From Methylibium rhizosphaerae (GTDB lineage: Bacteria; Pseudomonadota; Gammaproteobacteria; Burkholderiales; Burkholderiaceae_C), in contig NZ_SWAR01000001.1 of the NCBI RefSeq assembly GCF_006386545.1, positions 62,001 through 126,000 of the forward strand: 64,000 nt of DNA, in the 5' to 3' direction. A program made the position numbers and the translations under genes. This document shows positions 18,937 to 28,860 of this stretch, in pieces; the first letter of the stretch is position 1; each line of letters opens with the position of its first letter. Below the pieces are notes generated by a model that saw nothing but the letters and a program-made list of their open reading frames with translations, was not told the origin of the DNA and did not search any database.

Positions 18937-19134
18937 GGAAGCTCTCCGGTTGATGCTTCGTCGCCGAAGCGGAGCCTGCATTGCACCGGGCGCATGTATG
19001 CGGGATGTGTCGACACCCGGGCGGATTTGAAATCGCGCATGTCCGCCTGCGCTGCGGACACAGTGCAATACAAAGCGGCCGATCGCCGGGCCCGCGCCGG
19101 GCCTATAAACCCGGGCGTGGAACGAGGAACAACC

Positions 19135-20502
<1,368 letters not shown>

Positions 20503-20603
20503 CGCCTTCCACCTGTGCCCACCCGCGCCACGGCTCGCGTACCGACGCCGTGATGGCCGCGCTCGTCCCGGCCGCTCCTTCACCCACCCGCACGGACCCC
20601 TCC

Positions 20604-22385
20604 ATGCATCTCCTGCTTGTTGCCTATGTGGGCGGTGTGCTCACCATCGTGAGCCCCTGCATCCTCCCGGTGCTGCCCTTCGTCTTCGCCCGCTCCGACC
20701 GCGCCTTCACCTCGCACGGGCTGCCTTGGCTGTGCGGCATGGCGCTGGCCTTCGCGGCAGTGGCCAGCCTGGCGGCCGTGGGCGGCGGCTGGGCGGTGGC
20801 GCTCAACCAGGGCGGCCGCTACGCCGCCATGGCGCTCCTGGCGCTGTTCGGCCTCGCATTGCTGTGGCCCGCGCTGGCGCAGCGAGCCGGCAGGCCCCTG
20901 GTCGCGCTGGGCGCACGGCTGTCGCAGGCCGGCGCCGGGCGCCTTTCACCGCTCCTGCTCGGCGTGGCCACCGGCCTGCTCTGGGCGCCGTGCGCCGGGC
21001 CCATCCTGGGATTGATCCTCACCGCAGCCGCATTGAACGGCGCGAGTCTGGGCACGTCCTTGCTGCTGCTGGCCTATGCGGCCGGCGCAGGCACCTCGCT
21101 GGCAATCGCGCTGCTGGCCGGCCGGCGCGTCCACTCGATGCTCGGGGCCTCGGCGCGCGCCGGCGAATCCCTGCGTCGCGCGGCCGGGGCGGCGGTGCTG
21201 GCCAGCGTGGCGGCCATCTCGCTCGGGCTCGACGTGCAGGTGCTCGTCCGCCTGTCGACCGGCATCACGTCGCGCGTCGAGCAGGCCCTGCTCGACCGGC
21301 TCATGCCGCAGCAGCCCGCCGGCAAGCAGGCCGGCGAGGCAGGCGAGGCGGGCAAGCCAGGCGGCAAGGGCGCCATCCTGCTCGCCGCCGACACCGAAGC
21401 CACCCCGCCGGCAAGCACGCGGCTCAGCCGGGGGCCGCTCGCCTCGCTGGCGGGCGTCGGCGAGTGGATCAACTCTCCCGCGCTCGACCCTGCGAGCCTG
21501 CATGGCAAGGTGGTGCTGGTGGATTTCTGGACGTATTCATGCATCAACTGCCTGCGCACCCTGCCGTACCTGCGCGCATGGGCCGACAAGTACAAGAGCG
21601 CCGGGCTGGTGGTGATCGGCGTGCACACGCCCGAGTTCGCCTTCGAGAAGCGCCCGGACAACGTGCGCCGCGCCACCCGGGATCTCGGCATCGGCTTTCC
21701 GGTCGCGATCGACAACGACTACGCCGTGTGGCGCGCCTTCGGCAACCGCTACTGGCCGGCCTTCTACTTCATCGACGCGTCAGGCCGGATCCGCCATCGG
21801 CAGTTTGGCGAGGGCGGCTATGACACGGCCGAACGGATGATCCAGCAGCTGCTGCGGGAGGCCGGGCAGGCACCGGTGCCTGGCGACCTGGTCGATGCAC
21901 AAGGCCGCGGCGCACAGGCCGCGGCAGGCACCGGCCCGGTGTTCTCCGGCGAGAGCTACCTCGGTCATGCACGCGCCGAAGGTTTTGCGTCACCCGGCGG
22001 CCTGGCAGCCGACCGCCTGCGGCGCTACCCGCCCGCCCCGCCGCTGCGCACCAACCAATGGGCGCTCACCGGCGACTGGACGGTCGACGCCGAGCGTGCG
22101 GTGCTGCAAGGCGCACACGGCCGCATCAGCCACCGCTTCCATGCACGCGACCTGCACCTGGTGCTGGGCATCGCGCCGGGCGGCAAGCCGGTGCGCTTTC
22201 GCATCCTGCTGGACGGCAAGCCGCCGCTGGGCGACCACGGCGCCGACGTCGATGAACAAGGCCTGGGCATCATCGACGGGCAGCGGCTCTACCAGCTGGT
22301 GCGGCAGCCCGGCGCACGCGAGCGGCTGTTCGAGATCGAGTTCCTGGACGAAGGCGCGCAGGCTTATGCCTTCACCTTCGGGTGA
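20604..22385 (+). CDS. dipZ: DipZ-type cytochrome c biogenesis protein: CcdA - thioredoxin-like - C-terminal domain
   Basis: 593-residue membrane reductase that moves electrons from cytoplasmic thioredoxin to the periplasm. Residues 1-240 form a CcdA domain with six membrane segments and the paired cysteines of SPCILPVLP and WAPCAGP. A TlpA-like thioredoxin domain follows with Cys313 and Cys316 in YSCINCLRTLPYL. The last roughly 140 residues (WALTGDWTVDAERAVLQ onward) are the beta-rich DipZ C-terminal domain. ATG at 20604 is chosen because MHLLLVAYVGGVLTIVSPC is the CcdA start; an in-frame ATG at 20550 would add 18 residues. It lies 101 bp after the kinase on the same strand. Confidence 0.9.
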   Translation: MHLLLVAYVGGVLTIVSPCILPVLPFVFARSDRAFTSHGLPWLCGMALAFAAVASLAAVGGGWAVALNQGGRYAAMALLALFGLALLWPALAQRAGRPLVALGARLSQAGAGRLSPLLLGVATGLLWAPCAGPILGLILTAAALNGASLGTSLLLLAYAAGAGTSLAIALLAGRRVHSMLGASARAGESLRRAAGAAVLASVAAISLGLDVQVLVRLSTGITSRVEQALLDRLMPQQPAGKQAGEAGEAGKPGGKGAILLAADTEATPPASTRLSRGPLASLAGVGEWINSPALDPASLHGKVVLVDFWTYSCINCLRTLPYLRAWADKYKSAGLVVIGVHTPEFAFEKRPDNVRRATRDLGIGFPVAIDNDYAVWRAFGNRYWPAFYFIDASGRIRHRQFGEGGYDTAERMIQQLLREAGQAPVPGDLVDAQGRGAQAAAGTGPVFSGESYLGHARAEGFASPGGLAADRLRRYPPAPPLRTNQWALTGDWTVDAERAVLQGAHGRISHRFHARDLHLVLGIAPGGKPVRFRILLDGKPPLGDHGADVDEQGLGIIDGQRLYQLVRQPGARERLFEIEFLDEGAQAYAFTFG

Positions 22386-22410
22386 AGGCGGCCGCGCGCC
22401 GCCCGCCGCC

Positions 22411-22917
22411 TCAGGCGGCGAAGTCTTCCAGGGTCTTGCCCGCCGCCACCGCCTCCTTCAGCCAGCGCGGCTTCGGGCCCATGCCCGTCCAGCTGTTGCC
22501 GTTCTCGTCGCGGTACTTCACGCCGCGCGAACGCAGCGCCGGCTTCGCGGCCTTGGAGGCATTGCGCCCCGCGGCACGCCGGGCCGCCTTGCCGGCCGCG
22601 CGCTGAACCGCGAACTCGTCGAGGGAGCGACCGGCAGCCAGGGCGTCTCGCAACCACTGCGGACGCGGCCCGCGACCGCTCCAGGTGTTGCCCGCTTCGT
22701 CGCGGTACTTGACGCGGGTTGCCGAAGTGCCGTTGCCGGCGTGTTGCTTGCGAAGGCCCGCACCGCCCAGTCCGAGATCCGCGGCGGTGAGTCCATAGAC
22801 CTGGATGGCCTCCTTGATGCGTGCAATGACACCTGCCACTTCTTCTTGTCTGAGCCTTTCAGCCTCGCGCTGAAGTCTTTCGATTTCTTGTTGGATCTGG
22901 TGATAAGTCTTGCTCAT
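22411..22917 (-). CDS. H-NS-like nucleoid protein with two C-terminal DNA-binding repeats
   Basis: 168-residue histone-like silencing protein. The N-terminal oligomerisation coiled coil is rich in Glu, Arg and Gln (IQQEIERLQREAERLRQEE). Two copies of the H-NS C-terminal DNA-binding motif follow: KYRDEAGNTWSGRGPRPQWL at about residues 69-88 and KYRDENGNSWTGMGPKPRWL at about 132-151, joined by a basic alanine-rich linker. Ordinary betaproteobacterial H-NS proteins (about 95-135 residues) carry one. The ATG at 22917 begins MSKTYHQIQQE. The DNA just upstream is AT-richer than the rest of the window, which suits autoregulation by an H-NS protein. Confidence 0.92.
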   Translation of the reverse strand: MSKTYHQIQQEIERLQREAERLRQEEVAGVIARIKEAIQVYGLTAADLGLGGAGLRKQHAGNGTSATRVKYRDEAGNTWSGRGPRPQWLRDALAAGRSLDEFAVQRAAGKAARRAAGRNASKAAKPALRSRGVKYRDENGNSWTGMGPKPRWLKEAVAAGKTLEDFAA

Positions 22918-23165
22918 GGCGTATTGGAGATTGAGGGGCCCTCCCCGCACGACACAAAACAAATGACAAAGGAACGTTCACTGATTTGCATCGACCTGCG
23001 ATGTCTTTTTGCACCGCTGGATACAAGGTATCACAGCGCTCCCTGCAAAAGACTCACCATTGCGACGAGAAGTCATTACAAATCGCAACTTGCAGACTCA
23101 CTCGACTCAATGCGGAGAGCAAATGGAGCAAACCCGCGAGTCCCGGATTGCAATGTGTCGTTGAT

Positions 23166-23627
23166 TCACAGAGCCCGGGTCATGAAGCGGTTGAAGTCTG
23201 TCGCCTCATAGGTCCCGAACTGATTTCCCCACTCGAAACCATTGCGCAGGTACAGCGCATGTGCCGCGGTGAATGCAGCGCCCGTTCCGGTTTCGAGGCA
23301 GAGCCGCGAATAGCCCCTCTCGCGCGCCGTCCTGATGATCTCGTCGAGAACAGCCTGAGCGACGCCTTGGCGCAAGAAGCCGGCGCGAGTCCTCATGGAC
23401 TTGATCTCGCCGCTGGACGCATCCAGCTCCTTCAGTGCGCCGCATCCGCAGAGGTCCGTTCCGCGCCATGCCGACCAGAACGTGACGTCGGGCCTGCGCA
23501 AGGCCTCCAGCGCAAGCGCATTCACATGCCCGGGTGGGGAATTGCCGTGCATGCCGGCGAGGTGTTCCGCCACCAGGGCTTGCACCTCGCGCGATGACAG
23601 GTCGTCGATACGGGTCTGGATCCGCAT
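23166..23627 (-). CDS. GNAT-family N-acetyltransferase
   Basis: 153-residue acetyl-CoA-dependent acetyltransferase. The acetyl-CoA-binding motif is FLRQGVAQAVLDEIIRTARE, followed by SRLCLETG and the C-terminal LYLRNGFEW segment, a complete GNAT core. The acceptor substrate is unknown. The ATG at 23627 (MRIQTRIDDL) matches the family start. The frame is open upstream through the dispersed repeat, adding an in-frame MHG...TGLSTACVDS stretch that probably belongs to the repeat, not the enzyme. Confidence 0.88.
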   Translation of the reverse strand: MRIQTRIDDLSSREVQALVAEHLAGMHGNSPPGHVNALALEALRRPDVTFWSAWRGTDLCGCGALKELDASSGEIKSMRTRAGFLRQGVAQAVLDEIIRTARERGYSRLCLETGTGAAFTAAHALYLRNGFEWGNQFGTYEATDFNRFMTRAL

Positions 23628-23670
23628 GGGGCGCGAGTGTGCCGCATGTGACCGGGCCAGGACTTGCCCA

Positions 23671-23773
23671 CTGTCCACACAAGCTGTGGACAACCCTGTG
23701 CAGTCCCCGTGCATGGCGGTCGCCAGGCCGCGCCGGCCAAGGCATCCGGTTCGGTCGCCTGAATTTGTGGCAG
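23671..23773 (-). repeat. dispersed 103-bp element, copy A (upstream of the acetyltransferase)
   Basis: Aligns without gaps to 54901-55003 at about 82% identity (84 of 103). It contains a perfect hairpin (GTCCACA, loop CAAGC, TGTGGAC at 23673-23691) and ends in AATTTGTGGCAG. On the minus strand both copies share the peptide TGLSTACVDS. Both copies lie just upstream of a small minus-strand gene. I do not know a named family for it. Confidence 0.85.
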
Positions 23774-23801
23774 CCCGATGACAAGGCGGCTGCCCGAAAC
23801 C

Positions 23802-26411
23802 CTACGCCCGCCGCTTCGGCCGGAAGCCGAGCACCTTCATCGCCCGGGTGAGTGTTTGCCGGGTCGTCCAGTAGTCCTGCCACGGATCGGCCTGCTGGAA
23901 AGACAGGTACTCGCGCGCCGTGGCGATGCTCCACTGGGCCGCGCCCTTCAGCTCCGCCAGCTGGTCCCAGGCCACCGGCATCGACACGCCCAGCCCGCGC
24001 CGGGCCCGCGCCGAGAAGGCCGCAACGGTGGTCTGGCCATGGCCGTTGCGCAGGTAGTCGATGAACACCTTGCCGACCCGGTTGGCTGCGCCCGACCTGG
24101 CGACGAAGCGCTGAGGAATGGTCTTCGCCATGTGCACCACCACGGCCTGCGAGAACCCCTTGACGGCGTCGTAGTCGAGCCGTGGCGTGAGCGGCACCAC
24201 CACGTGCAGTCCCTTGCCGCCCGAGGTCTTGAGCCATGACGCGAGGCCCAGCTCGTCGAGCAGGGCACGGGTGAGCAACGCGGCTTCCTGCAGCTGGCTC
24301 CACGGCACGCCTTCGCCAGGGTCGAGGTCGAACACCACAAGGTCCGGCTGGTCGATGCGGCGGGTGGTGGAGTTCCAGGTGTGGAACTCCACCACGTTCA
24401 TCTGCGCCGCGCAGGCGAGCGCCTGCGCGCTGCCCACTGCCAGCAGCGCGTCATGCCCCGGCCAGAGCTCGGGGTCGAGTTCGGTGAGACCCGGCATGCG
24501 GGTTTCGGGGTGCTTCTGGAAGAACAGCTGGCCGGCAATGCCTTCGGGCGCGCGCACCAGCGACACCGGGCGGTCCTTCAGGTGCGGCAGCATGCGCTCG
24601 GCAATGCTCTCGTAGTAGCGCACCAGCTCCACCTTCCGGAACCCGGTGGAGGGGTCGACGATGCGTTCGGGGTGGGTGACCTTGATGCTGCTCTTCATCG
24701 ACGGGGCCGATGCAGCGCCTTGCGGCACGCTGCCGGCCGGCCTTTCCCGAACGATGCTCGACGCCGGCTTGTCGGTGCGCACGCCACGGAACGAGGCATG
24801 CCGGACATGGCCGTCCGGCGTCCATTCGGCGAAGGCGATCTCGACCACGGTCGAGGGCTGCACCCATCGCTGCGAGCCCGCCCCCCTCCGGGACCATCGC
24901 CCTGCCTTGATGGTGCGCTTGTCCACCACCGGCTGCGGCACCTCCAGGCGCGACAGCAGCCGGTGGAGCTCCCGGCCGGTCGCATGGTCCCAGCCGGTGC
25001 CCACCGAGCCCGCATGGCGCAGCTGGCCGTCTTCGTGGTAGCCCAGCAGCAGGCTGCCCACTTCGCCGTCGGTGCCGGTCCGGTCGGTGAAGCCGTGCAC
25101 CACGAACTCCTGGCGCCGCTGGCACTTCAGCTTGAGCCAGGTGTCGGTACGGGCGCTCACGTAGGGAGCATCGGCTCGCTTGAGCATCACGCCTTCGATG
25201 CCCATGCGGCAGGCTGCCTCGAGCAATTCCTGCGGCGAGGCTTCGAACGCCTCGCTGAAGCGCACGCGGTCGCTGTGCTGCTGCCCGGCCAGCAGTTCCC
25301 GCAAGACCTCCCTGCGAGAGCTGAGCGGCACCTCGCGCAGGTCCATGCCGCCGAGGAAGGGTACGTCGAAGAGGAAGTAGACGACCTCCTTCGTGCGGCT
25401 GTTGTCCATGGCGTTCTGCAGCCGGTTGAAGTCGGGGGCACCCTGTTCGTTGAGCACGACGATCTCGCCGTCGAGCCAGGCCTCGGTGACACCCAGCGCG
25501 GCCACGTCGTCCTCGAGGCCCCGCAGCTTCGTCGTCCAGTCGTTGCCGTTGCGGGTGTGCAGGCGCACGCCATGGGCATCGCAGCGCGCCAGCAGGCGGT
25601 AGCCGTCGAGCTTCGATTCCAGCACCCACCGGCCGGACGCCGGCGCAGTGTCGACCAGGGTGGCGAGCTGCGGCGCCAGGCGCGCGGGAAGCGCCGCCCG
25701 CACCGCACGCGCCAGGTCCACGCCGGGCTCGGCCGCGGCCGCCCTGCCCCGCGGCTCGCGTTCTTCCACCGGCCCGAGCGGCTGCTGCACCACGCTGTCG
25801 GGCAGCGCGGTGACGACGTCGTATTCCGAGACGGGCCGCGCCCATGGGTCGCCCCGCTTCTTCAGCAGCAGCCAGCGCGGCTGCCCGGCTTCCTGGGGCT
25901 TCGAGATGCGCACCAGCTCCCACACCCCCGCGAGCTTTTCGCCGTGCAGCTTGAAGATGAGCTTGCCCTTGTCGAGCCCCTCGCGCGGATCACCCACCGG
26001 CTCCCAGGTGCCCCGGTCCCACACGATGACGGTGCCGGCCCCGTACTGCCCCTTCGGGATGGTGCCTTCGAAGCTGTTGTAGCTGAGCGGATGGTCCTCC
26101 ACCTGGATGGCCATGGACTTCACCGCGGGGTCGTACGAAGGCCCCTTCGGCACCGCCCAGCTCAGCATCACCCCATCGAGTTCCAGCCGGAAGTCGTAGT
26201 GCAGCCGCGAGGCCCAGTGCTTCTGGATGACGAAGTCCAGCGCTTTCGAGCGACGCCGCGCCGGCCTGCCGACCGGCTCCGAGGTGACGTTGAAGTTGCG
26301 CTTGGCGTTGTAACGCTCCAGGGGCGCGCTGCCTCCACGGCGAGGGGTTGCCCCGGACTTCGGCGGTGCAGCCTCAGCCGCGCCCTTGCGCGGCCCGCTC
26401 GCTGCTGGCAT
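23802..26411 (-). CDS. ligD: ATP-dependent DNA ligase D (multidomain end-joining enzyme)
   Basis: 869-residue non-homologous end-joining enzyme. Domain order: 3'-phosphoesterase (residues about 50-190; HYDFRLELDG, EDHPLSYNSFEG), ATP-dependent ligase (about 240-550, adenylated Lys267 in ESKLDGYR, motif IV IEGVMLKR), then the archaeo-eukaryotic primase-type polymerase (about 580-860, metal site FDLDPGEG near residue 698). This order, nuclease-ligase-polymerase, is the Pseudomonas LigD order. All key residues seen are intact. No Ku gene is in the window. Its start overlaps the end of the DUF3606 gene by 38 bp on the same strand. Confidence 0.95.
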   Translation of the reverse strand: MPAASGPRKGAAEAAPPKSGATPRRGGSAPLERYNAKRNFNVTSEPVGRPARRRSKALDFVIQKHWASRLHYDFRLELDGVMLSWAVPKGPSYDPAVKSMAIQVEDHPLSYNSFEGTIPKGQYGAGTVIVWDRGTWEPVGDPREGLDKGKLIFKLHGEKLAGVWELVRISKPQEAGQPRWLLLKKRGDPWARPVSEYDVVTALPDSVVQQPLGPVEEREPRGRAAAAEPGVDLARAVRAALPARLAPQLATLVDTAPASGRWVLESKLDGYRLLARCDAHGVRLHTRNGNDWTTKLRGLEDDVAALGVTEAWLDGEIVVLNEQGAPDFNRLQNAMDNSRTKEVVYFLFDVPFLGGMDLREVPLSSRREVLRELLAGQQHSDRVRFSEAFEASPQELLEAACRMGIEGVMLKRADAPYVSARTDTWLKLKCQRRQEFVVHGFTDRTGTDGEVGSLLLGYHEDGQLRHAGSVGTGWDHATGRELHRLLSRLEVPQPVVDKRTIKAGRWSRRGAGSQRWVQPSTVVEIAFAEWTPDGHVRHASFRGVRTDKPASSIVRERPAGSVPQGAASAPSMKSSIKVTHPERIVDPSTGFRKVELVRYYESIAERMLPHLKDRPVSLVRAPEGIAGQLFFQKHPETRMPGLTELDPELWPGHDALLAVGSAQALACAAQMNVVEFHTWNSTTRRIDQPDLVVFDLDPGEGVPWSQLQEAALLTRALLDELGLASWLKTSGGKGLHVVVPLTPRLDYDAVKGFSQAVVVHMAKTIPQRFVARSGAANRVGKVFIDYLRNGHGQTTVAAFSARARRGLGVSMPVAWDQLAELKGAAQWSIATAREYLSFQQADPWQDYWTTRQTLTRAMKVLGFRPKRRA

Positions 26412-26598
26412 TGCTCGACGCGCGAGAGCCCTTCAGGTGCATCTCCACCTTGTCGGCCCTGTCGCCGACCGCCTCCACCGCCTCGCGGATCTGCTGCGGC
26501 GAAGCGTCGAACCTCTTCGCCCAGTCGCGGACTTCGTAGTCCTGATTGACATTGATGCGGTTGCGGTCCTGGCCTTGTGCGCGGGTCTTGTCGTCCAT
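26374..26598 (-). CDS. small DUF3606-like protein
   Basis: 74-residue hydrophilic protein that begins MDDKTRAQGQDRNRINVNQD and contains the DUF3606 pattern YEVRDWAKRFDASPQQIREA with a short helix-turn-helix-like ending. The function of this family is unknown. GGAGG sits 6 bases before the ATG, one of the best ribosome sites in the window. It overlaps LigD by 38 bp in another frame and probably leads that transcript, so it may be expressed with DNA repair. Confidence 0.85.
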   Translation of the reverse strand: MDDKTRAQGQDRNRINVNQDYEVRDWAKRFDASPQQIREAVEAVGDRADKVEMHLKGSRASSNASSERAAQGRG

Positions 26599-26724
26599 GG
26601 TGTACCTCCGAGTCGGTCCGATGGATGACCCAGTCTGTCGCCGCGGCGGCCGCCGGGGGTAGCAGACGGGGGGCAGCCGGCGTGACGGTGGAGGCCTACA
26701 GCCCGGCCGTCCAGCTCCAGCACT

Positions 26725-26740
26725 TGAGGTGCGCACCTCA
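26725..26740. promoter_or_regulatory. LacI-type operator of the second sugar regulon, copy 1
   Basis: Perfect 16-bp palindrome TGAGGTGCGCACCTCA with a central CG, 84 bp upstream of the epimerase/dehydratase gene. Identical to the site at 36662-36677 and 14/16 to that at 37773-37788. The LacI-family protein encoded at 37814 is the likely binder. Confidence 0.85.
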
Positions 26741-26824
26741 TGGATTCCACCAGTGGAGAACCACGCGGTCGTGGACTCAAATCCGGCTGCACGGGCGATC
26801 CTGGCCCGCTGCGCAAGTCCAGCC

Positions 26825-27823
26825 ATGGCAACGGCAACGCCGCCCCTCATCCTTGTCACCGGTGCCACGGGCAAGGTGGGGCGCACCTTCATCGACCGCC
26901 TTCTCGCCGACCCGGCGTTCACCCGCTGGCAGGTGCGGGCCCTTTGTCATCGGCGCGCATTGCCGGCCCGGCCGCGCCTCGAATCCCAGTTCGGTGCCAT
27001 CCAGGAGCGCGGGGACGTCCTGCGAGCGCTGGAGGGCGTCACCCACGTGCTCCACCTCGCCACCAGCAAGGAGACCCCCGACGACGTGATGGACGTGGCG
27101 GTGAAGGGCCTCTTCTGGCTGCTCGAAGGCTGCCGTGCGAGCCCCACGTTTCGCCAGTTCATCCTCATCGGCGGCGATGCGGCCGTGGGGCACTTCCACT
27201 ATCCGCACCCGGCGCCGGTCACCGAGACGCAGGCCTACAGCCCCTATCCCGGCTGCTACGCGCTGTCCAAGGTGCTCGAGGAGACGATGCTGCAGCAGTA
27301 CTACCTGCAGTACGACCTCAACGGATGCTGCCTGCGCGCCCCCTGGATCATGGAGAAGGACGACCTGCGGCATCACCTCAGCTTCGCAGCCGACGTGTTC
27401 GGAGCGCCCCGCTGGTGCGAGCTCGTCGGCGCCGAGGCCGCGGCGGAGCATGAGCGGCGGGGCGCCGTCCCGGTGCTGCTCGATGCGCAAGGCAACGGCC
27501 TGCTGCGCAACTTCGTGCATGTCGACGACCTGGTGGGCGCCATCGTCGCAGCCATCGACGAGCCGCGCGCCCGCCAGCAGCTCATGAACGTGTGCATGGA
27601 CGAGCCGGTGGACTATGTGCGCCTGGGCGACCACCTGGCTCGCACGCGCGGCTGCCCGCTGGTGCCGATCCGCGCGCACTACCACTCCACCTGGCTGGAC
27701 AACGCCAAGGCGCGCTTCCTGCTCGGCTGGCGTCCGAAGTACGACCCGGAGCGCCTGGCCGACTCGGCCTGGGACTACCAGCGCGCGGCGGATGACCCGC
27801 GGCGCGTCTGGTACCCGGGCTGA
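26825..27823 (+). CDS. NAD-dependent epimerase/dehydratase (extended SDR)
   Basis: 332-residue extended short-chain dehydrogenase. The Rossmann glycine motif is VTGATGKVGR near the start and the catalytic pair is Tyr-x-x-x-Lys in YALSKVLEE. NAD is the likely cofactor. The usual products of such enzymes are sugar epimers or dehydrated sugars; substrate is not readable. The ATG at 26825 starts MATATPPLILVTG; no clear ribosome site precedes it. A palindrome shared with the sugar importer operon on the other side lies upstream, so it is probably a catabolic enzyme of that regulon and not a cell-envelope enzyme. Confidence 0.87.
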   Translation: MATATPPLILVTGATGKVGRTFIDRLLADPAFTRWQVRALCHRRALPARPRLESQFGAIQERGDVLRALEGVTHVLHLATSKETPDDVMDVAVKGLFWLLEGCRASPTFRQFILIGGDAAVGHFHYPHPAPVTETQAYSPYPGCYALSKVLEETMLQQYYLQYDLNGCCLRAPWIMEKDDLRHHLSFAADVFGAPRWCELVGAEAAAEHERRGAVPVLLDAQGNGLLRNFVHVDDLVGAIVAAIDEPRARQQLMNVCMDEPVDYVRLGDHLARTRGCPLVPIRAHYHSTWLDNAKARFLLGWRPKYDPERLADSAWDYQRAADDPRRVWYPG

Positions 27824-27850
27824 GACGCGCCGCCCGCCCGTGCAGGCCGT

Positions 27851-28816
27851 TCAGAACGGCGAGTCCGGGAAGTAGTACTGCTTGGCGTTGTCCTTCGTGA
27901 TGAGCACCGACGGAATGATGGTCTTCTCCGGCAGCGGCTCGCCCTTGGCGCGTGAGCGGGCGGTGAGCTTCATCGCGTCGGCGATCATGCTGGGCGAGTA
28001 GGTCACGTCCGCGGTGACCAGCTTGTCGCCATCCATCACCTTCTTGATGTAGTCCTTCGAGCCCGCCCCGCCGAGCACGAGCTTGATGTCGCTGCGCTTG
28101 GCCTGGGCGATCGCCTTCTGCACGCCGACGGCCATGTCGTCGTCGGACGCCCACACCGCATCGATCTGCTTGAAGCGCGTGAGGAAGTCCTGCATCACCT
28201 TGAACGCGTCGTCGCGGTTCCAGTTGCCGTGCTTGGCGTCGAGGACCTTGATGTCGGGGTGGTTCTTCATCACGGCATTGAAGGCATCCACCCGCTCGTT
28301 GTCGATCACGGTCGGGATGCCGCGCAGCACGACGACGTTGCCCTTGCCGTTCAGGGCCTTCGCCATGTATTCGCCGGCCACCTTGCCGAAGCCGGGGTTG
28401 TCGCCGGCCACGTAGGCGTTCTGCGCATTCGGGTCGTTCAGGCCGCGGTCGACGACGGTGACGAACACGCCCTTGCCCTTCACCTGCGCGACCGGCTGCG
28501 TCAGCGGCGCCGACTCGAACGGCAGGATCACCAGCGTGTCGATCTTGTTGACGGTCGCCAGGTCCTGCACCTGGTTGGCCTGTTCGGCCGCCGAGCCGGC
28601 CGTCCGGACCACCACGCTCAGGCCCGGGATCTCCTTCTCGAGCTCCTTCTTCGTGCGGTTGGCCCAGTAGACGACGCCTCCGGTCCAGCCGTGTGTGGCG
28701 GCGGGAATCGAGACGCCCATCACGACTTTCTTCTGCGCCCATGCGGACGGGCTGCCGGTCAGCGCAGCGGCGGCGGCGAGCGCCAGCGCGGTGCGCGCGA
28801 GGAATCTGCGGTTCAT
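27851..28816 (-). CDS. periplasmic sugar-binding protein, CUT2/RbsB family (system 1)
   Basis: 321-residue periplasmic binding protein. The signal peptide is [20 protein letters not shown], followed by [20 protein letters not shown], the RbsB-like first strand. [17 protein letters not shown] segment marks the second lobe. GGAGA lies 7 bases before the ATG. It is the last gene of the long minus-strand sugar operon, 45 bp after its permease. It faces the epimerase gene tail to tail with 27 bp between. The sugar is unknown. Confidence 0.93.
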   Translation of the reverse strand: MNRRFLARTALALAAAAALTGSPSAWAQKKVVMGVSIPAATHGWTGGVVYWANRTKKELEKEIPGLSVVVRTAGSAAEQANQVQDLATVNKIDTLVILPFESAPLTQPVAQVKGKGVFVTVVDRGLNDPNAQNAYVAGDNPGFGKVAGEYMAKALNGKGNVVVLRGIPTVIDNERVDAFNAVMKNHPDIKVLDAKHGNWNRDDAFKVMQDFLTRFKQIDAVWASDDDMAVGVQKAIAQAKRSDIKLVLGGAGSKDYIKKVMDGDKLVTADVTYSPSMIADAMKLTARSRAKGEPLPEKTIIPSVLITKDNAKQYYFPDSPF

Positions 28817-28860
28817 GCTCTGTCTCCAGTTGCTTTGGTTGCGTTGCTCAGGAACTCACA

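Noticed and set aside
22386-22411. Inverted repeat AGGCGGC/GCCGCCT between dipZ and the H-NS gene as bidirectional terminator
   Set aside because: The loop is 12 nt, there is no U-tract, and it runs into the last codon; it may be only GC-rich sequence.
23671-23695. DnaA-box-like motifs (CTGTCCACA, TGTGGACAA) in the repeat
   Set aside because: Only 7-8 of 9 matches, explained by the hairpin, and no dnaA, dnaN or AT-rich unwinding region; not an origin.
24381-26549. 722-codon plus-strand frame opposite ligD
   Set aside because: Antisense shadow of an intact LigD.
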